A stretch of 64,000 nt of DNA from Bacillus sp. UNC438CL73TsuS30 (GCF_000482325.1 NZ_KI535296.1:262854-326853); one strand, 5' to 3'; shown: positions 44,549-54,558, counted from the stretch's first letter. Notes: generated from the sequence alone by a model not told the origin. A program made the numbers and translations.

Positions 44549-46528
44549 ATGAAGGACCAATTTGAATTAGTATCTAAATATTCGCCGCAGGGCGATCAAC
44601 CAGAAGCTATCCGTCAATTAGTGCAAGGAATCCATGAAAATAAACGTTATCAAACCCTTTTAGGAGCAACAGGGACGGGTAAGACGTTTACGATTTCCAA
44701 TGTTATCAAAGAGGTAAATAAACCAACCCTTGTGATTGCTCACAATAAAACCTTGGCCGGCCAGCTGTACAGTGAGTTTAAGGAATTCTTCCCAAACAAT
44801 GCTGTGGAGTACTTTGTCAGCTACTATGATTACTATCAGCCGGAAGCCTATGTTCCACAGACTGATACATTTATTGAAAAAGATGCAAGCATCAACGATG
44901 AAATTGATAAATTGCGGCATTCAGCAACCTCTTCGCTTTTCGAGCGGAATGATGTCATCATCATTGCAAGTGTTTCGTGTATTTATGGTCTCGGTTCGCC
45001 AGAGGAATATCGTGAAATGGTACTTTCCCTCCGAACAGGGATGGAAATTGAACGCAACCAGCTGCTCCATCGTCTCGTCGATATCCAATATGAACGAAAC
45101 GACATCGATTTCAAACGGGGAACATTCCGTGTCCGCGGTGATGTGGTCGAGATCTTCCCGGTTTCACGGGATGAGCATTGTATGCGTGTTGAATTTTTCG
45201 GCGATGAAATCGACCGGATTCGTGAAGTAGATGCCTTAACAGGAGAAATTATCGGAGAACGGGATCATGTTGCTATTTTCCCTGCCTCCCACTTCGTCAC
45301 AAGAGAAGAAAAGATGCGCATTGCCATTGAAAACATTGAAAAAGAACTCGAGGAACGCCTAAAGGTCCTTCGGGAAAATGATAAATTGCTTGAAGCTCAG
45401 CGAATCGAACAGCGGACACGCTACGACTTGGAAATGATGCGGGAAATGGGCTTTTGTTCAGGTATTGAGAACTACTCTCGCCATCTAACATTACGGCCGC
45501 CAGGTTCGACACCTTATACCCTATTAGATTATTTTCCAGAGGATTTTTTAATGGTTATTGATGAATCACACGTGACATTGCCGCAGGTCAGAGGAATGTT
45601 TAATGGGGATAAAGCTCGGAAAGAAGTGCTTGTTGAACACGGATTCCGCCTGCCATCCGCATTAGACAACCGGCCATTAACGTTTGATGAATTTGAAAAG
45701 CATATTCACAATATCGTTTTTGTCTCTGCAACCCCAGGACCATTTGAGTTAGAGCACACACCAGAGATGGTGGAGCAAATTATCCGTCCGACAGGATTAC
45801 TCGATCCGCCAATTGAAGTTCGTCCAATTGAAGGGCAAATTGATGATTTAATCGGTGAAATCCAGGATCGGGTGAAGCGCAATGAACGTGTGCTGATTAC
45901 AACATTAACGAAAAAAATGTCCGAGGACCTAACCGATTACTTAAAAGAAATCGGCATCAAAGTCCAATACCTTCATTCAGAAGTCAAAACGCTTGAGCGG
46001 ATTGAAATTATTCGCGAGCTGCGTCTTGGTAAATATGATGTCCTCGTTGGAATTAACCTGCTCAGGGAAGGTCTCGATATACCGGAGGTTTCGCTTGTAG
46101 CCATTTTAGATGCGGATAAAGAAGGGTTCCTCCGTTCGGAACGCTCTTTAATCCAAACAATTGGACGTGCGGCCCGGAACGCAAACGGACAAGTGATTAT
46201 GTATGCCGATCGGATAACCAATTCAATGGAAATGGCGATTAGTGAAACGAAGCGCCGTCGTGAGATCCAGGAGGAATATAACCAAAAGCACGGAATAACA
46301 CCACAGACGATTCAGAAGGATATTCGTGATGTTATTCGTGCTACGCATGCGGCTGAGGAGCAGGAAGACTACAAACCAGCAGCAGCAATTGGCAAGCTGT
46401 CTAAAAAAGAAAAAGAGCGCTTAATTGCCGATATGGAAAAAGAAATGAAGGAAGCGGCCAAGGCGCTTAACTTCGAGCGTGCTGCCGAGCTTCGTGATTT
46501 AATTTTAGAATTGAAAGCGGAAGGATAA
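44549..46528 (+). CDS. uvrB: Excinuclease ABC subunit B
   Basis: A 659-residue DNA-damage verification helicase of nucleotide excision repair. Walker A GATGTGKTFT, the beta-hairpin region YYDYYQPEAYVPQTDTFIEKD, DEAD-like VIDESHVTLPQ, helicase motif VI QTIGRAARN, and a C-terminal UVR coiled coil (about 620-655, EKEMKEAAKALNFERAAELRDLI) that binds UvrC. uvrA follows 7 bases later. Confidence 0.98.
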   Translation: MKDQFELVSKYSPQGDQPEAIRQLVQGIHENKRYQTLLGATGTGKTFTISNVIKEVNKPTLVIAHNKTLAGQLYSEFKEFFPNNAVEYFVSYYDYYQPEAYVPQTDTFIEKDASINDEIDKLRHSATSSLFERNDVIIIASVSCIYGLGSPEEYREMVLSLRTGMEIERNQLLHRLVDIQYERNDIDFKRGTFRVRGDVVEIFPVSRDEHCMRVEFFGDEIDRIREVDALTGEIIGERDHVAIFPASHFVTREEKMRIAIENIEKELEERLKVLRENDKLLEAQRIEQRTRYDLEMMREMGFCSGIENYSRHLTLRPPGSTPYTLLDYFPEDFLMVIDESHVTLPQVRGMFNGDKARKEVLVEHGFRLPSALDNRPLTFDEFEKHIHNIVFVSATPGPFELEHTPEMVEQIIRPTGLLDPPIEVRPIEGQIDDLIGEIQDRVKRNERVLITTLTKKMSEDLTDYLKEIGIKVQYLHSEVKTLERIEIIRELRLGKYDVLVGINLLREGLDIPEVSLVAILDADKEGFLRSERSLIQTIGRAARNANGQVIMYADRITNSMEMAISETKRRREIQEEYNQKHGITPQTIQKDIRDVIRATHAAEEQEDYKPAAAIGKLSKKEKERLIADMEKEMKEAAKALNFERAAELRDLILELKAEG

Positions 46529-46535
46529 CGTTATC

Positions 46536-49412
46536 ATGGCAATGGAAAAACTTATTGTAAAAGGAGCAAGGGCTCACAATCTTAAAAATATAGATGTTAC
46601 AATTCCGAGAGATAAACTAGTGGTCTTAACGGGGCTTTCCGGGTCAGGAAAGTCCTCACTTGCCTTTGATACGATTTATGCAGAAGGTCAGCGCCGCTAT
46701 GTTGAATCCCTTTCCGCCTATGCAAGGCAATTCCTTGGACAGATGGATAAGCCGGATGTCGATGCGATTGAGGGATTATCCCCGGCAATCTCGATTGATC
46801 AAAAAACCACAAGTCGAAATCCACGGTCAACAGTAGGAACGGTAACCGAGATTTATGATTATTTACGACTGCTGTTTGCTAGAGTTGGTCATCCCACTTG
46901 TCCGATTCACGGAATTGAGATTTCGTCACAAACGATCGAGCAAATGGTGGACCGAATTCTTGAATATCCGGAACGCACAAAAATGCAAATTCTAGCCCCC
47001 ATTGTATCTGGCCGTAAGGGAGCACATGTAAAGGTGTTCGAGGATATTAAAAAGCAAGGCTTTGTTCGTGTCCGGGTCGATGGCGAAATGCTCGATCTCA
47101 GTGATGAAATTGAGCTGGAAAAAAATAAAAAGCATTCCATCGAAGTAGTTGTGGACCGGATTGTCGTTAAAGAAGGCGTTTCTTCAAGGGTAGCTGACTC
47201 CCTTGAAACGGCCTTAGGACTAGGCGCTGGAAAAGTAATTGTCGACGTTATTGGAGAGGAAGAACTATTATTTAGTGAAAACCACGCCTGTCCGCACTGT
47301 GGTTTTTCCATTGGGGAATTAGAGCCGCGAATGTTTTCTTTTAATAGCCCATTCGGTGCGTGCCCTCAGTGTGACGGGCTCGGCTCGAAGCTTGAGGTCG
47401 ATGTTGACCTTGTGATTCCAAACAAGGACTTAACGCTTAAACAGCATGCAATTGCCCCGTGGGAACCGACCAGTTCGCAATACTATCCACAACTGCTTGA
47501 GGCAGTCTGTGATCATTATGGTATCGACATGAATATTCCGGTTATAGATATTCCAAAACACCAAATGGATAAAATTTTATATGGATCTGAACGTGAAAAA
47601 ATTTATTTTCACTATGAAAATGATTTCGGACAAATCCGTGAAGGACATATTGAATTTGAAGGCGTACTCCGGAACGTTGAGCGCCGTTATAAAGAAACAA
47701 GTTCCGATTATATTCGTGAACAGATGGAAAAATACATGGGGCAGCAGCCCTGCCCGGCTTGTAAGGGGTATCGGTTAAAACCAGAAAGTCTCGCTGTCTT
47801 AATCTCCGGCAAGCATATTGCCCAGATTACCGATCTTTCGATAGAAGAAACGCATCAATTTTTCTCCGAATTGCATCTTTCAGATAAAGAGATGCAAATT
47901 GCAAAGTTAATATTTCGTGAGATTAGCGAGCGGTTAGGCTTTTTAATCAATGTTGGACTAGATTATTTAACATTGAGCCGAACGGCGGGAACGCTTTCCG
48001 GTGGTGAGGCCCAGCGGATTCGCTTAGCCACCCAGATTGGATCACGGTTAACCGGGGTTTTATATATTCTCGATGAGCCTTCCATTGGACTGCACCAACG
48101 GGATAATGACCGTTTAATTGGAACCTTGCAAAACATGCGCGATATCGGAAATACTCTGATTGTAGTCGAACATGATGAGGATACCATGCTTGCAGCGGAT
48201 TATTTAATTGATATTGGACCGGGTGCTGGGATACACGGAGGAGAAGTGGTTTCAGCCGGAACACCTGAAGAGGTGATGGCTGACCCTAATTCTCTTACCG
48301 GACAGTATTTAGCTGGCAAGAAATTTATCCCACTGCCGCTTGAACGTCGAAAATCAGACGGCCGTTTTCTTGAAATTAAAGGGGCGTCGGAAAACAATTT
48401 AAAAAATGTCAATCTAAAGATTCCTCTTGGAATGTTTATCGCGGTTACCGGTGTCTCCGGGTCGGGAAAAAGTACGCTGATTAATGAAATTCTCCATAAA
48501 TCCTTGGCACAGAAGCTTAACCGTGCCAAAACGAAGCCGGGTGAACATAAGAGCATTAAGGGGATTGACTACTTAGAAAAGGTCATTGATATTGACCAAT
48601 CGCCAATCGGCAGAACACCGCGTTCAAACCCAGCGACGTACACAGGTGTATTTGATGATGTTCGCGATGTTTTTGCGACAACGAATGAGGCGAAGGTCCG
48701 CGGCTATAAAAAAGGCCGTTTCAGCTTTAATGTTAAAGGCGGCCGCTGTGAGGCCTGCCGTGGTGACGGGATTATCAAAATTGAAATGCACTTTTTGCCT
48801 GATGTGTATGTCCCTTGTGAAGTGTGCCACGGGAAACGCTATAACCGCGAAACACTTGAAGTTAAGTACAAAGGAAAGAACATTGCCGATATATTAGATA
48901 TGACGGTGGAAGCATCCGTTCAATTTTTCGAGAACATTCCAAAAATCAGCCGCAAGCTGCAAACGATTTTGGATGTAGGTCTTGGCTACATCAAATTAGG
49001 GCAGCCGGCAACAACTTTATCTGGCGGGGAAGCGCAACGGGTGAAGCTGGCTTCTGAGCTGCACCGACGTTCAACAGGAAAGTCCTTCTACATTTTGGAT
49101 GAGCCGACAACCGGATTGCATGTGGATGATATTTCTAGGTTACTTGTTGTGCTTCAGCGTTTAGTAGAGAATGGCGATACCGTTCTCGTCATCGAGCATA
49201 ATCTTGATGTGATCAAAGCAGCGGATTATTTAATTGATCTAGGTCCGGAGGGCGGCGACAAGGGCGGTACCATTGTAGCGACCGGTACACCGGAAAAGGT
49301 CGCAGAGGTCCCTGAGTCCTATACAGGAAAATATTTAAAACCAATCCTTGAACGTGACCGCCTGCGGATGAAAAAGCAAATTGATGAAAAAGAAATGATT
49401 GCAAAAAGCTAA
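46536..49412 (+). CDS. uvrA: Excinuclease ABC subunit A
   Basis: A 958-residue damage-recognition ATPase with two ABC modules. Walker A GLSGSGKSSLAFDTIYAEGQ and GVSGSGKSTLINEIL; signatures LSGGEAQRIRLA and LSGGEAQRVKLA; zinc fingers CPHC ... CPQC (about 250-285) and CEAC ... CEVC (about 735-765). The start MAMEKLIVKGARAHNLKNI agrees with the family. Operon with uvrB. Confidence 0.98.
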   Translation: MAMEKLIVKGARAHNLKNIDVTIPRDKLVVLTGLSGSGKSSLAFDTIYAEGQRRYVESLSAYARQFLGQMDKPDVDAIEGLSPAISIDQKTTSRNPRSTVGTVTEIYDYLRLLFARVGHPTCPIHGIEISSQTIEQMVDRILEYPERTKMQILAPIVSGRKGAHVKVFEDIKKQGFVRVRVDGEMLDLSDEIELEKNKKHSIEVVVDRIVVKEGVSSRVADSLETALGLGAGKVIVDVIGEEELLFSENHACPHCGFSIGELEPRMFSFNSPFGACPQCDGLGSKLEVDVDLVIPNKDLTLKQHAIAPWEPTSSQYYPQLLEAVCDHYGIDMNIPVIDIPKHQMDKILYGSEREKIYFHYENDFGQIREGHIEFEGVLRNVERRYKETSSDYIREQMEKYMGQQPCPACKGYRLKPESLAVLISGKHIAQITDLSIEETHQFFSELHLSDKEMQIAKLIFREISERLGFLINVGLDYLTLSRTAGTLSGGEAQRIRLATQIGSRLTGVLYILDEPSIGLHQRDNDRLIGTLQNMRDIGNTLIVVEHDEDTMLAADYLIDIGPGAGIHGGEVVSAGTPEEVMADPNSLTGQYLAGKKFIPLPLERRKSDGRFLEIKGASENNLKNVNLKIPLGMFIAVTGVSGSGKSTLINEILHKSLAQKLNRAKTKPGEHKSIKGIDYLEKVIDIDQSPIGRTPRSNPATYTGVFDDVRDVFATTNEAKVRGYKKGRFSFNVKGGRCEACRGDGIIKIEMHFLPDVYVPCEVCHGKRYNRETLEVKYKGKNIADILDMTVEASVQFFENIPKISRKLQTILDVGLGYIKLGQPATTLSGGEAQRVKLASELHRRSTGKSFYILDEPTTGLHVDDISRLLVVLQRLVENGDTVLVIEHNLDVIKAADYLIDLGPEGGDKGGTIVATGTPEKVAEVPESYTGKYLKPILERDRLRMKKQIDEKEMIAKS

Positions 49413-49434
49413 GGCCAGGTGCCCTAGCTTTTTT
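49403..49434 (+). terminator. Intrinsic terminator of uvrBA
   Basis: AAAAAGCTA / TAGCTTTTTT stem; the 5' arm overlaps the uvrA stop codon. Confidence 0.82.
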
Positions 49435-49553
49435 GCATGGGAAAAACTGAAACTTTAATTCCACTCAATTCGTATTAATAAGGTAGTACAGAAGGCGTAA
49501 AATTCCCAGGAACGGAATAAGATGAATAGAATAAATGATTCGGGGTGAAAAAC

Positions 49554-50684
49554 ATGAAAGAGGAAAGAAAACGGATCTTACAAATGGTTGAAGAGGGAAA
49601 ATTGAAGGTTGACGAGGCACTATCCTTGCTTGAGGAGCTAGAAAAGGCACAGCAGACCATGGAGCAAAAGCAGGAGCAAATCGTTCGTGAGCTTTCCACT
49701 GCCGTCAAATTTGAGGAAGCGAATAAGGAAAATCAAGAAAATGAAGGTGGAAACAGATTCCAATCTACAAAAGAAAAAATATTTGATTTTGTTGATTCCG
49801 CTTTGAAAAAAATTAAAGACTTTGATCTTGATTTAAACTTCGGACAATCCGTAGAAATCTCCCATATTTTTCATCATGGCGACGTTTATTTAAAGGATAT
49901 GGATTTAGATGTGGCCAACGGCTCATTAAAAATTGCTGCATGGGATCAGAAGGATGTTCGGATTGAATGTCAGGCAAAGGTATATCGGGTTGATACACCT
50001 GAGCAGGCAAGACAAAACTTCTTAAAGGATGTCCTTTTTGCCATTGAGGGGGAAAAGCTGCGCTTTACGACCCAGCAAAAATGGATGAAGGTCGATGCGG
50101 TTGTGTATATCCCGCAGGCACAGTATGAACGAATTCGTGTGAGAATGTTTAATGGACCGATTTCAGGTGAAGAATTAAATGTAACCGATTTTCGCGTCAA
50201 AACCGCTAATGGTAAAATTGACCTAGCAAGGGTAACTGGAAAGCGGGCGGAAATCGAAACAGCCAATGGTCATATAAAGCTTCAAAATAGTATTATTGAT
50301 GATATTGAGGCTGAGACCATTAATGGGGCAATTAAGCTGGATGGGAATTTTAGAAAGATGGCGACGCAGACATTCAATGGCAATGTAACATACAGTCTGA
50401 ATGGCAATCGCTGTGAGTTAATCTCAGCAAAGGCAACCACAGGCAGTATTGATCTTTATGTTCCTGAGGGTATTCCAGTTAATGGGGAATTAAAGACCAA
50501 TCTCGGCGGCTTTAATATGAAGCTGGAGGGGGTCCAAATTCTCGAGGAAAAAAGCGAAATGATACAAAAATTACTGCGTTTCGAATCGATTAATCATCCT
50601 GACCGACAGTTAAAGGTATTTGCCGATACAAAAACGGGTTCTATTACCATTCATAAATCAGACGGAGTTATTCCATTTAAATAG
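49554..50684 (+). CDS. yvlB: DUF4097 family protein YvlB
   Basis: A 376-residue protein of unknown function. The N-terminal 30 residues (MKEERKRILQMVEEGKLKVDEALSLLEEL) form the small helical SHOCT-like motif found in many membrane-stress proteins, then a coiled/linker part and a C-terminal DUF4097 beta-helix-like region (about 110-375) with repeating AETINGAIKL, ETANGHIKL, KTANGKIDL blocks. ATG 49554 follows GGGGTG by 6 bases. In B. subtilis yvlABCD belongs to the cell-envelope (sigma-W) stress genes; yvlA and yvlC are absent here. Confidence 0.88.
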   Translation: MKEERKRILQMVEEGKLKVDEALSLLEELEKAQQTMEQKQEQIVRELSTAVKFEEANKENQENEGGNRFQSTKEKIFDFVDSALKKIKDFDLDLNFGQSVEISHIFHHGDVYLKDMDLDVANGSLKIAAWDQKDVRIECQAKVYRVDTPEQARQNFLKDVLFAIEGEKLRFTTQQKWMKVDAVVYIPQAQYERIRVRMFNGPISGEELNVTDFRVKTANGKIDLARVTGKRAEIETANGHIKLQNSIIDDIEAETINGAIKLDGNFRKMATQTFNGNVTYSLNGNRCELISAKATTGSIDLYVPEGIPVNGELKTNLGGFNMKLEGVQILEEKSEMIQKLLRFESINHPDRQLKVFADTKTGSITIHKSDGVIPFK

Positions 50685-50696
50685 GTGGGAGTTTAC

Positions 50697-50741
50697 ATGA
50701 AAGAAACAATATTACCAAATGAGCAGGATGCAAGAAAATGA
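50697..50741 (+). CDS. Possible 14-residue leader peptide before yvlD
   Basis: ATG at 50697, seven bases after GGTGGGA, encodes MKETILPNEQDARK and stops with TGA that overlaps the yvlD start as ATGA. yvlD has no convincing ribosome site of its own, so translation coupling through this short frame is plausible. No homologue known to me. Confidence 0.4.
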   Translation: MKETILPNEQDARK

Positions 50742-51097
50742 GATGGCTGATAGGAGTCCTAATTAATGCTTTTTTATTTATGGCGCTTGCCGGATATTTT
50801 CGCGAAAGTATCCAACTGGCAGGTTTTACAGCTGCCCTTCAAGCAAGTTTTCTGCTCTCCATACTAAATATTCTGGTACGCCCACTGTTAATCCTGTTAA
50901 CCCTGCCGGCAACCATTTTAACACTTGGCTTATTTTTGTTTGTGATTAATGCGCTTACCCTTGAGATTACTGATGCCATTATGGGACCGGCCTTTGAAAT
51001 ATCCGGCTTTGGAATGGCTCTGTTTGCTGCCATTATCATGGCAATTGTTAACCTGATTATTCAAAAGACGATTTTGGAACCTTCTAAAAAACAATAA
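50738..51097 (+). CDS. yvlD: Phage holin family 4 / YvlD membrane protein
   Basis: A 119-residue protein with four membrane segments (MRWLIGVLINAFLFMALAGY; FLLSILNILVRPLLILLTLP; ATILTLGLFLFVINALTLEI; FGMALFAAIIMAIVNLIIQ). The family is named for holin-like topology but in bacilli is linked to envelope stress. Behind yvlB, with ATGA overlap to a short upstream frame. Confidence 0.9.
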   Translation: MRWLIGVLINAFLFMALAGYFRESIQLAGFTAALQASFLLSILNILVRPLLILLTLPATILTLGLFLFVINALTLEITDAIMGPAFEISGFGMALFAAIIMAIVNLIIQKTILEPSKKQ

Positions 51098-51410
51098 AAT
51101 GAAAAATAACGCGGGAGTGAATCCTGCGCTATTTTTTTGCAGTAAAATCAATAAAAACGTCAGTTCTTCGGCATAATCTTGTTCGGAAAATGGACATGGT
51201 TGTGTGGGAATTTAATAGAGTTGCATCTGTTTGTTGTCTCTTTCTCCTAGGTGTCATTTCAGAGAAATTGTCTAAATTATTTGGTTCTTGTTTAAAAAAT
51301 GCTAAAATAAGAGGAAACTTATTTTAATTAATACCACTAGCATCAGCACTTATAACCAACTCATCAGCATCAATAGAAGTTTGCGCTTTTCTAAAAAAGG
51401 AGGAACCTAC
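51098..51410. other. yvlD-hprK intergenic region
   Basis: 313 bases: yvlD terminator, then a non-coding stretch, then TTGGTT (51281) and TAAAAT (51303) with a 16-base spacer as a candidate sigma-A promoter of hprK-lgt-ppaX-yvoF. Confidence 0.55.
51105..51139 (+). terminator. Intrinsic terminator of yvlD
   Basis: ATAACGCGGGA pairs with TCCTGCGCTAT (with mismatches) and seven Ts follow. Confidence 0.75.
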
Positions 51411-52346
51411 TTGGTAAAGGTACGCACGAAGGAAATTTTAGAAAAATTTCATCTACAACTTATGAGTGGTGAAGAAGGAATTAACCGCCCGATTACCACA
51501 AGTGATATTTCCCGCCCTGGAATTGAAATGGCTGGATACTTTGAGTTTTATCCTGCAGAGCGAATCCAACTGTTGGGAAAAACAGAGCTTTCCTTTTTTG
51601 AGGAACTCACACCAAGTGAACGGATGTCCCGAATGGAACAGCTATGCACCGATATTACTCCGGCAATCATTGTCACACGTGGATTAGAGGTTCCTCAAGA
51701 ACTGATTGAAGCGTCCGAACGCGAATCTGTTCCTGTCCTCCGCAGTGGCATGAAAACCACTCGATTCTCCAGCCGGTTAACCAATTTTTTAGAAAGTAAA
51801 CTTGCGCCAACGACCGCTGTTCACGGTGTATTAGTCGATATTTACGGTGTCGGGGTGTTAATTACTGGTAAAAGCGGCGTTGGTAAAAGTGAAACTGCTT
51901 TGGAATTGGTGAAACGCGGGCACCGCTTAGTGGCAGATGATTGTGTTGAAATCCGCCAAGAGGATCAAGATACCCTTGTTGGAACTTCTCCAGAATTAAT
52001 CGAGCATTTATTAGAAATCCGCGGGCTCGGAATCATCAATGTTATGACGCTATTTGGTGCGGGAGCTGTGCGCAGTAACAAAAAGATTTCGCTCGTCATT
52101 AGTCTGGAAAATTGGGATTCTCAAAAGCAGTATGACCGTCTTGGTTTAGATGAAGAAAAAATGAAAATTATTGATACAGATGTCACCAAACTGACCATTC
52201 CTGTTCGCCCAGGACGAAACATCGCTGTAATTATCGAAGTTGCTGCGATGAACTTCAGGCTTAAACGGATGGGTGTCAATGCCGCCCAGCAATTTACTGA
52301 GCGTCTCTCCGAGGTCATTGAAGAAGGGGAACATGAAGACATTTAA
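51411..52346 (+). CDS. hprK: HPr kinase/phosphorylase
   Basis: A 311-residue enzyme that phosphorylates HPr and Crh at Ser46 and reverses this, controlling catabolite repression. N-terminal domain (1-125) plus catalytic domain with P-loop GKSGVGKSETALELVKRGHRL, VADDCVEIRQ, and the HprK signature LEIRGLGIINVMTLFGAGAVR. TTG 51411 after AAAAGGAGG is chosen; it gives LVKVRTKEIL like the family. First gene of hprK-lgt-ppaX-yvoF. Confidence 0.97.
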   Translation: MVKVRTKEILEKFHLQLMSGEEGINRPITTSDISRPGIEMAGYFEFYPAERIQLLGKTELSFFEELTPSERMSRMEQLCTDITPAIIVTRGLEVPQELIEASERESVPVLRSGMKTTRFSSRLTNFLESKLAPTTAVHGVLVDIYGVGVLITGKSGVGKSETALELVKRGHRLVADDCVEIRQEDQDTLVGTSPELIEHLLEIRGLGIINVMTLFGAGAVRSNKKISLVISLENWDSQKQYDRLGLDEEKMKIIDTDVTKLTIPVRPGRNIAVIIEVAAMNFRLKRMGVNAAQQFTERLSEVIEEGEHEDI

Positions 52347-52367
52347 GGGAAATAAGGAGACTAGAAC

Positions 52368-53189
52368 ATGAAAGAAAATATTCAGCCGCTTAATCCCATT
52401 GCTTTTACACTTGGACCCATTCAAGTGCATTGGTATGGAATTATTATTGGTTCAGGCTTGGCGCTTGCGTTGTTCCTTGCTATCAGGGAAGGGAATCGCC
52501 GCGGCCTGCCAAAGGATACCTTTGCAGACTTAATGCTCTGGGCGATCCCGATTGCGATTATTTCAGCGCGGATTTATTATGTTATTTTTGAATGGAAGTA
52601 CTACGCACAGCATCCAAGTGAAATTCCAGCTATATGGAATGGCGGGATTGCTATCCATGGAGCCCTCATCGGTTCCGTTATTACCACCTATGTTTTTGCG
52701 AAAAAGCGGGGAATTTCCTTCTGGAAAATTACCGACATCGCTGCTCCAAGCCTCATTCTCGGCCAAGCTATCGGCCGCTGGGGGAATTTTATGAACCAGG
52801 AAGCTCATGGCAGGGAAGTCACGAGAAGCTTCCTAGAAAATTTACATTTACCAGACTTCATTATCAATCAAATGTATATTAATGGAACTTATTATCATCC
52901 GACATTTTTATATGAATCTGTCTGGGATTTTATTGGCTTTATCTTATTAATGCTGCTTCGCCGTGTTAATCTGCGCCGTGGGGAGTTATTCCTCTCTTAC
53001 GTTATTTGGTACTCCATCGGCCGTTACTTCATTGAGGGGATGAGAACCGACAGCCTCATGCTGACTAGCTCCCTTAGAATGGCACAAATGATTTCCATTG
53101 TCCTGGTCATAGGTGCGTTGGCAATCCTGCTGATTCGACGAAAAAAGCATCTGTCAGAAGAACGTTATTTAGATCAATCCATATCATAA
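52368..53189 (+). CDS. lgt: Prolipoprotein diacylglyceryl transferase
   Basis: A 273-residue membrane enzyme that attaches diacylglycerol from phosphatidylglycerol to the lipobox Cys of prolipoproteins (such as cccB here). About seven membrane segments; signature GQAIGRWGNFMNQEAHG and YGIIIGSGLALALFL; NGGIAIHGALIG with the catalytic His. 21 bases after hprK. Confidence 0.97.
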   Translation: MKENIQPLNPIAFTLGPIQVHWYGIIIGSGLALALFLAIREGNRRGLPKDTFADLMLWAIPIAIISARIYYVIFEWKYYAQHPSEIPAIWNGGIAIHGALIGSVITTYVFAKKRGISFWKITDIAAPSLILGQAIGRWGNFMNQEAHGREVTRSFLENLHLPDFIINQMYINGTYYHPTFLYESVWDFIGFILLMLLRRVNLRRGELFLSYVIWYSIGRYFIEGMRTDSLMLTSSLRMAQMISIVLVIGALAILLIRRKKHLSEERYLDQSIS

Positions 53190-53208
53190 GGCGGTGTGAG
53201 AAGCAACC

Positions 53209-53853
53209 ATGAAGAACAACATTACCACCCTTCTATTTGATTTAGACGGGACATTAATCGATACGAATGAATTAATCATTGCGACTTATTTACACACACT
53301 TGAAAAATATTATCCAAACAAATATAAGCGAGAAGACGTCCTCCCGTTCATGGGTCCTACCCTTCATGAGGCATTTTCAACCGTTGACCCCGATCGTGTT
53401 GAGGAAATGATATTAGAATATCGGACCTATAATCTTGCCAACCATGATTTACTCGTGAAAGAATTTCCTAATGTGCTGGAAACCATCGGTACCTTGAAGG
53501 AAAAAGGCTATAAGCTTGGCGTTGTCACAACCAAGCGTCACGATACGAGTTTAAAGGGTCTGCGCTTAATGAAGCTCGAGGAATATTTTGATGTCGTTGT
53601 TGCGATGGATCATGTGATAAAAGTGAAGCCAGACCCGGAGCCAATTCTTAAAGCGTTGGAGCAATTAAATTCCCAACCTGAGGAAACCATTATGGTCGGT
53701 GATAATTTCCATGATATTTTGGCTGGGAAAAATGCCGGAACAAAAACAGCAGGAGTGGCCTGGACTATTAAAGGCCGAGACTATCTTGCCAAATATGAAC
53801 CAGATTATATGCTAGAGAACATGGCAGACTTATTAACCATTCTCGGAGAGTGA
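53209..53853 (+). CDS. ppaX: Pyrophosphatase PpaX (HAD family)
   Basis: A 214-residue HAD phosphatase that hydrolyses the pyrophosphate made by HprK phosphorylase activity. Motif I LFDLDGTLIDTNE, motif II VVTTKRH, motif III Lys in KVKPDPEPI, motif IV MVGDNFHDILAGKNAG. Its position behind hprK-lgt matches B. subtilis. Confidence 0.94.
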   Translation: MKNNITTLLFDLDGTLIDTNELIIATYLHTLEKYYPNKYKREDVLPFMGPTLHEAFSTVDPDRVEEMILEYRTYNLANHDLLVKEFPNVLETIGTLKEKGYKLGVVTTKRHDTSLKGLRLMKLEEYFDVVVAMDHVIKVKPDPEPILKALEQLNSQPEETIMVGDNFHDILAGKNAGTKTAGVAWTIKGRDYLAKYEPDYMLENMADLLTILGE

Positions 53854-53858
53854 GAAGG

Positions 53859-54392
53859 ATGAGAAATACAACCCGCTATCCGGTTGAAGGGGCGAATTCC
53901 CTATGGCATGTTTATAAGACGGTGCCATTTTGGAAGGTGGTTAAAAATTTTATTGTCATTCAGCTGGCCCGTTACACCCCGTTTCTCGGGATGAAAAACT
54001 GGCTGTACCGCACCTTCCTTCGGGTAAAGGTGGGGGAGCAAACCTCCTTTGCGTTAATGGTGATGCTCGACGTCATGTTTCCGGAAAAGATTAGCGTTGG
54101 CCGCAATACGGTGATTGGCTACAATACCACCATCCTGGCCCATGAATATTTAATCAAAGAATATCGGCTTGGGCCGATTGACATTGGCAGTGAAGTCATG
54201 ATTGGCGCGAATTCGACGATTCTCCCCGGAGTTACAATAGGAGATGGGGCGATTGTTTCAGCCGGGACCCTTGTACATAAGGACGTACCGCCAGGGAGCT
54301 TTGTTGGCGGCAATCCAATGAGGGTAATCTACACAAGAGAAGAACTGGAAAAGCGCTGGGCAGATGATCCGATTTATCAAAAAAATGAATAA
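53859..54392 (+). CDS. yvoF: Hexapeptide-repeat acyltransferase YvoF
   Basis: A 177-residue left-handed beta-helix acyltransferase-like protein; substrate unknown. Hexapeptide repeats run through KISVGRNTVIGYNTTI, GSEVMIGANSTILPGVTIGDGAIVSAGTLV and PPGSFVGGNPMRVI. ATG 53859 gives MRNTTRYPVEGANSLWH as in the family; GTG 53850 is an alternative start overlapping the ppaX stop. Confidence 0.88.
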   Translation: MRNTTRYPVEGANSLWHVYKTVPFWKVVKNFIVIQLARYTPFLGMKNWLYRTFLRVKVGEQTSFALMVMLDVMFPEKISVGRNTVIGYNTTILAHEYLIKEYRLGPIDIGSEVMIGANSTILPGVTIGDGAIVSAGTLVHKDVPPGSFVGGNPMRVIYTREELEKRWADDPIYQKNE

Positions 54393-54399
54393 GATTTTA

Positions 54400-54436
54400 G
54401 GAAAGAGCCCGGTTTTAGACTAGGCTCTTTCCTATT
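54400..54436 (+). terminator. Probable terminator of the hprK operon
   Basis: A 10-bp stem GGAAAGAGCC / GGCTCTTTCC with a 13-base loop; the T run is poor. Confidence 0.55.
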
Positions 54437-54464
54437 GTACAGACTATTCAATGAGATTTTTTCA

Positions 54465-54493
54465 TTGACGAACTGCAACCCTAGCGTTAAACT
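54465..54493 (+). promoter_or_regulatory. Candidate promoter of the histidine operon
   Basis: TTGACG at 54465-54470, a 17-base spacer and TAAACT at 54488-54493. No T-box leader or other attenuator is seen between here and hisZ. Confidence 0.4.
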
Positions 54494-54558
54494 ACTAATA
54501 ACTTTACTTTACTACCATATTAGCAGACTAAAGGATTTCCATAAAAAGGATGAGCATA

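Noticed and set aside
54437..54558. T-box or other attenuator before hisZ
   Set aside because: Neither the T-box sequence nor a terminator/antiterminator pair was found in the 120-base leader.
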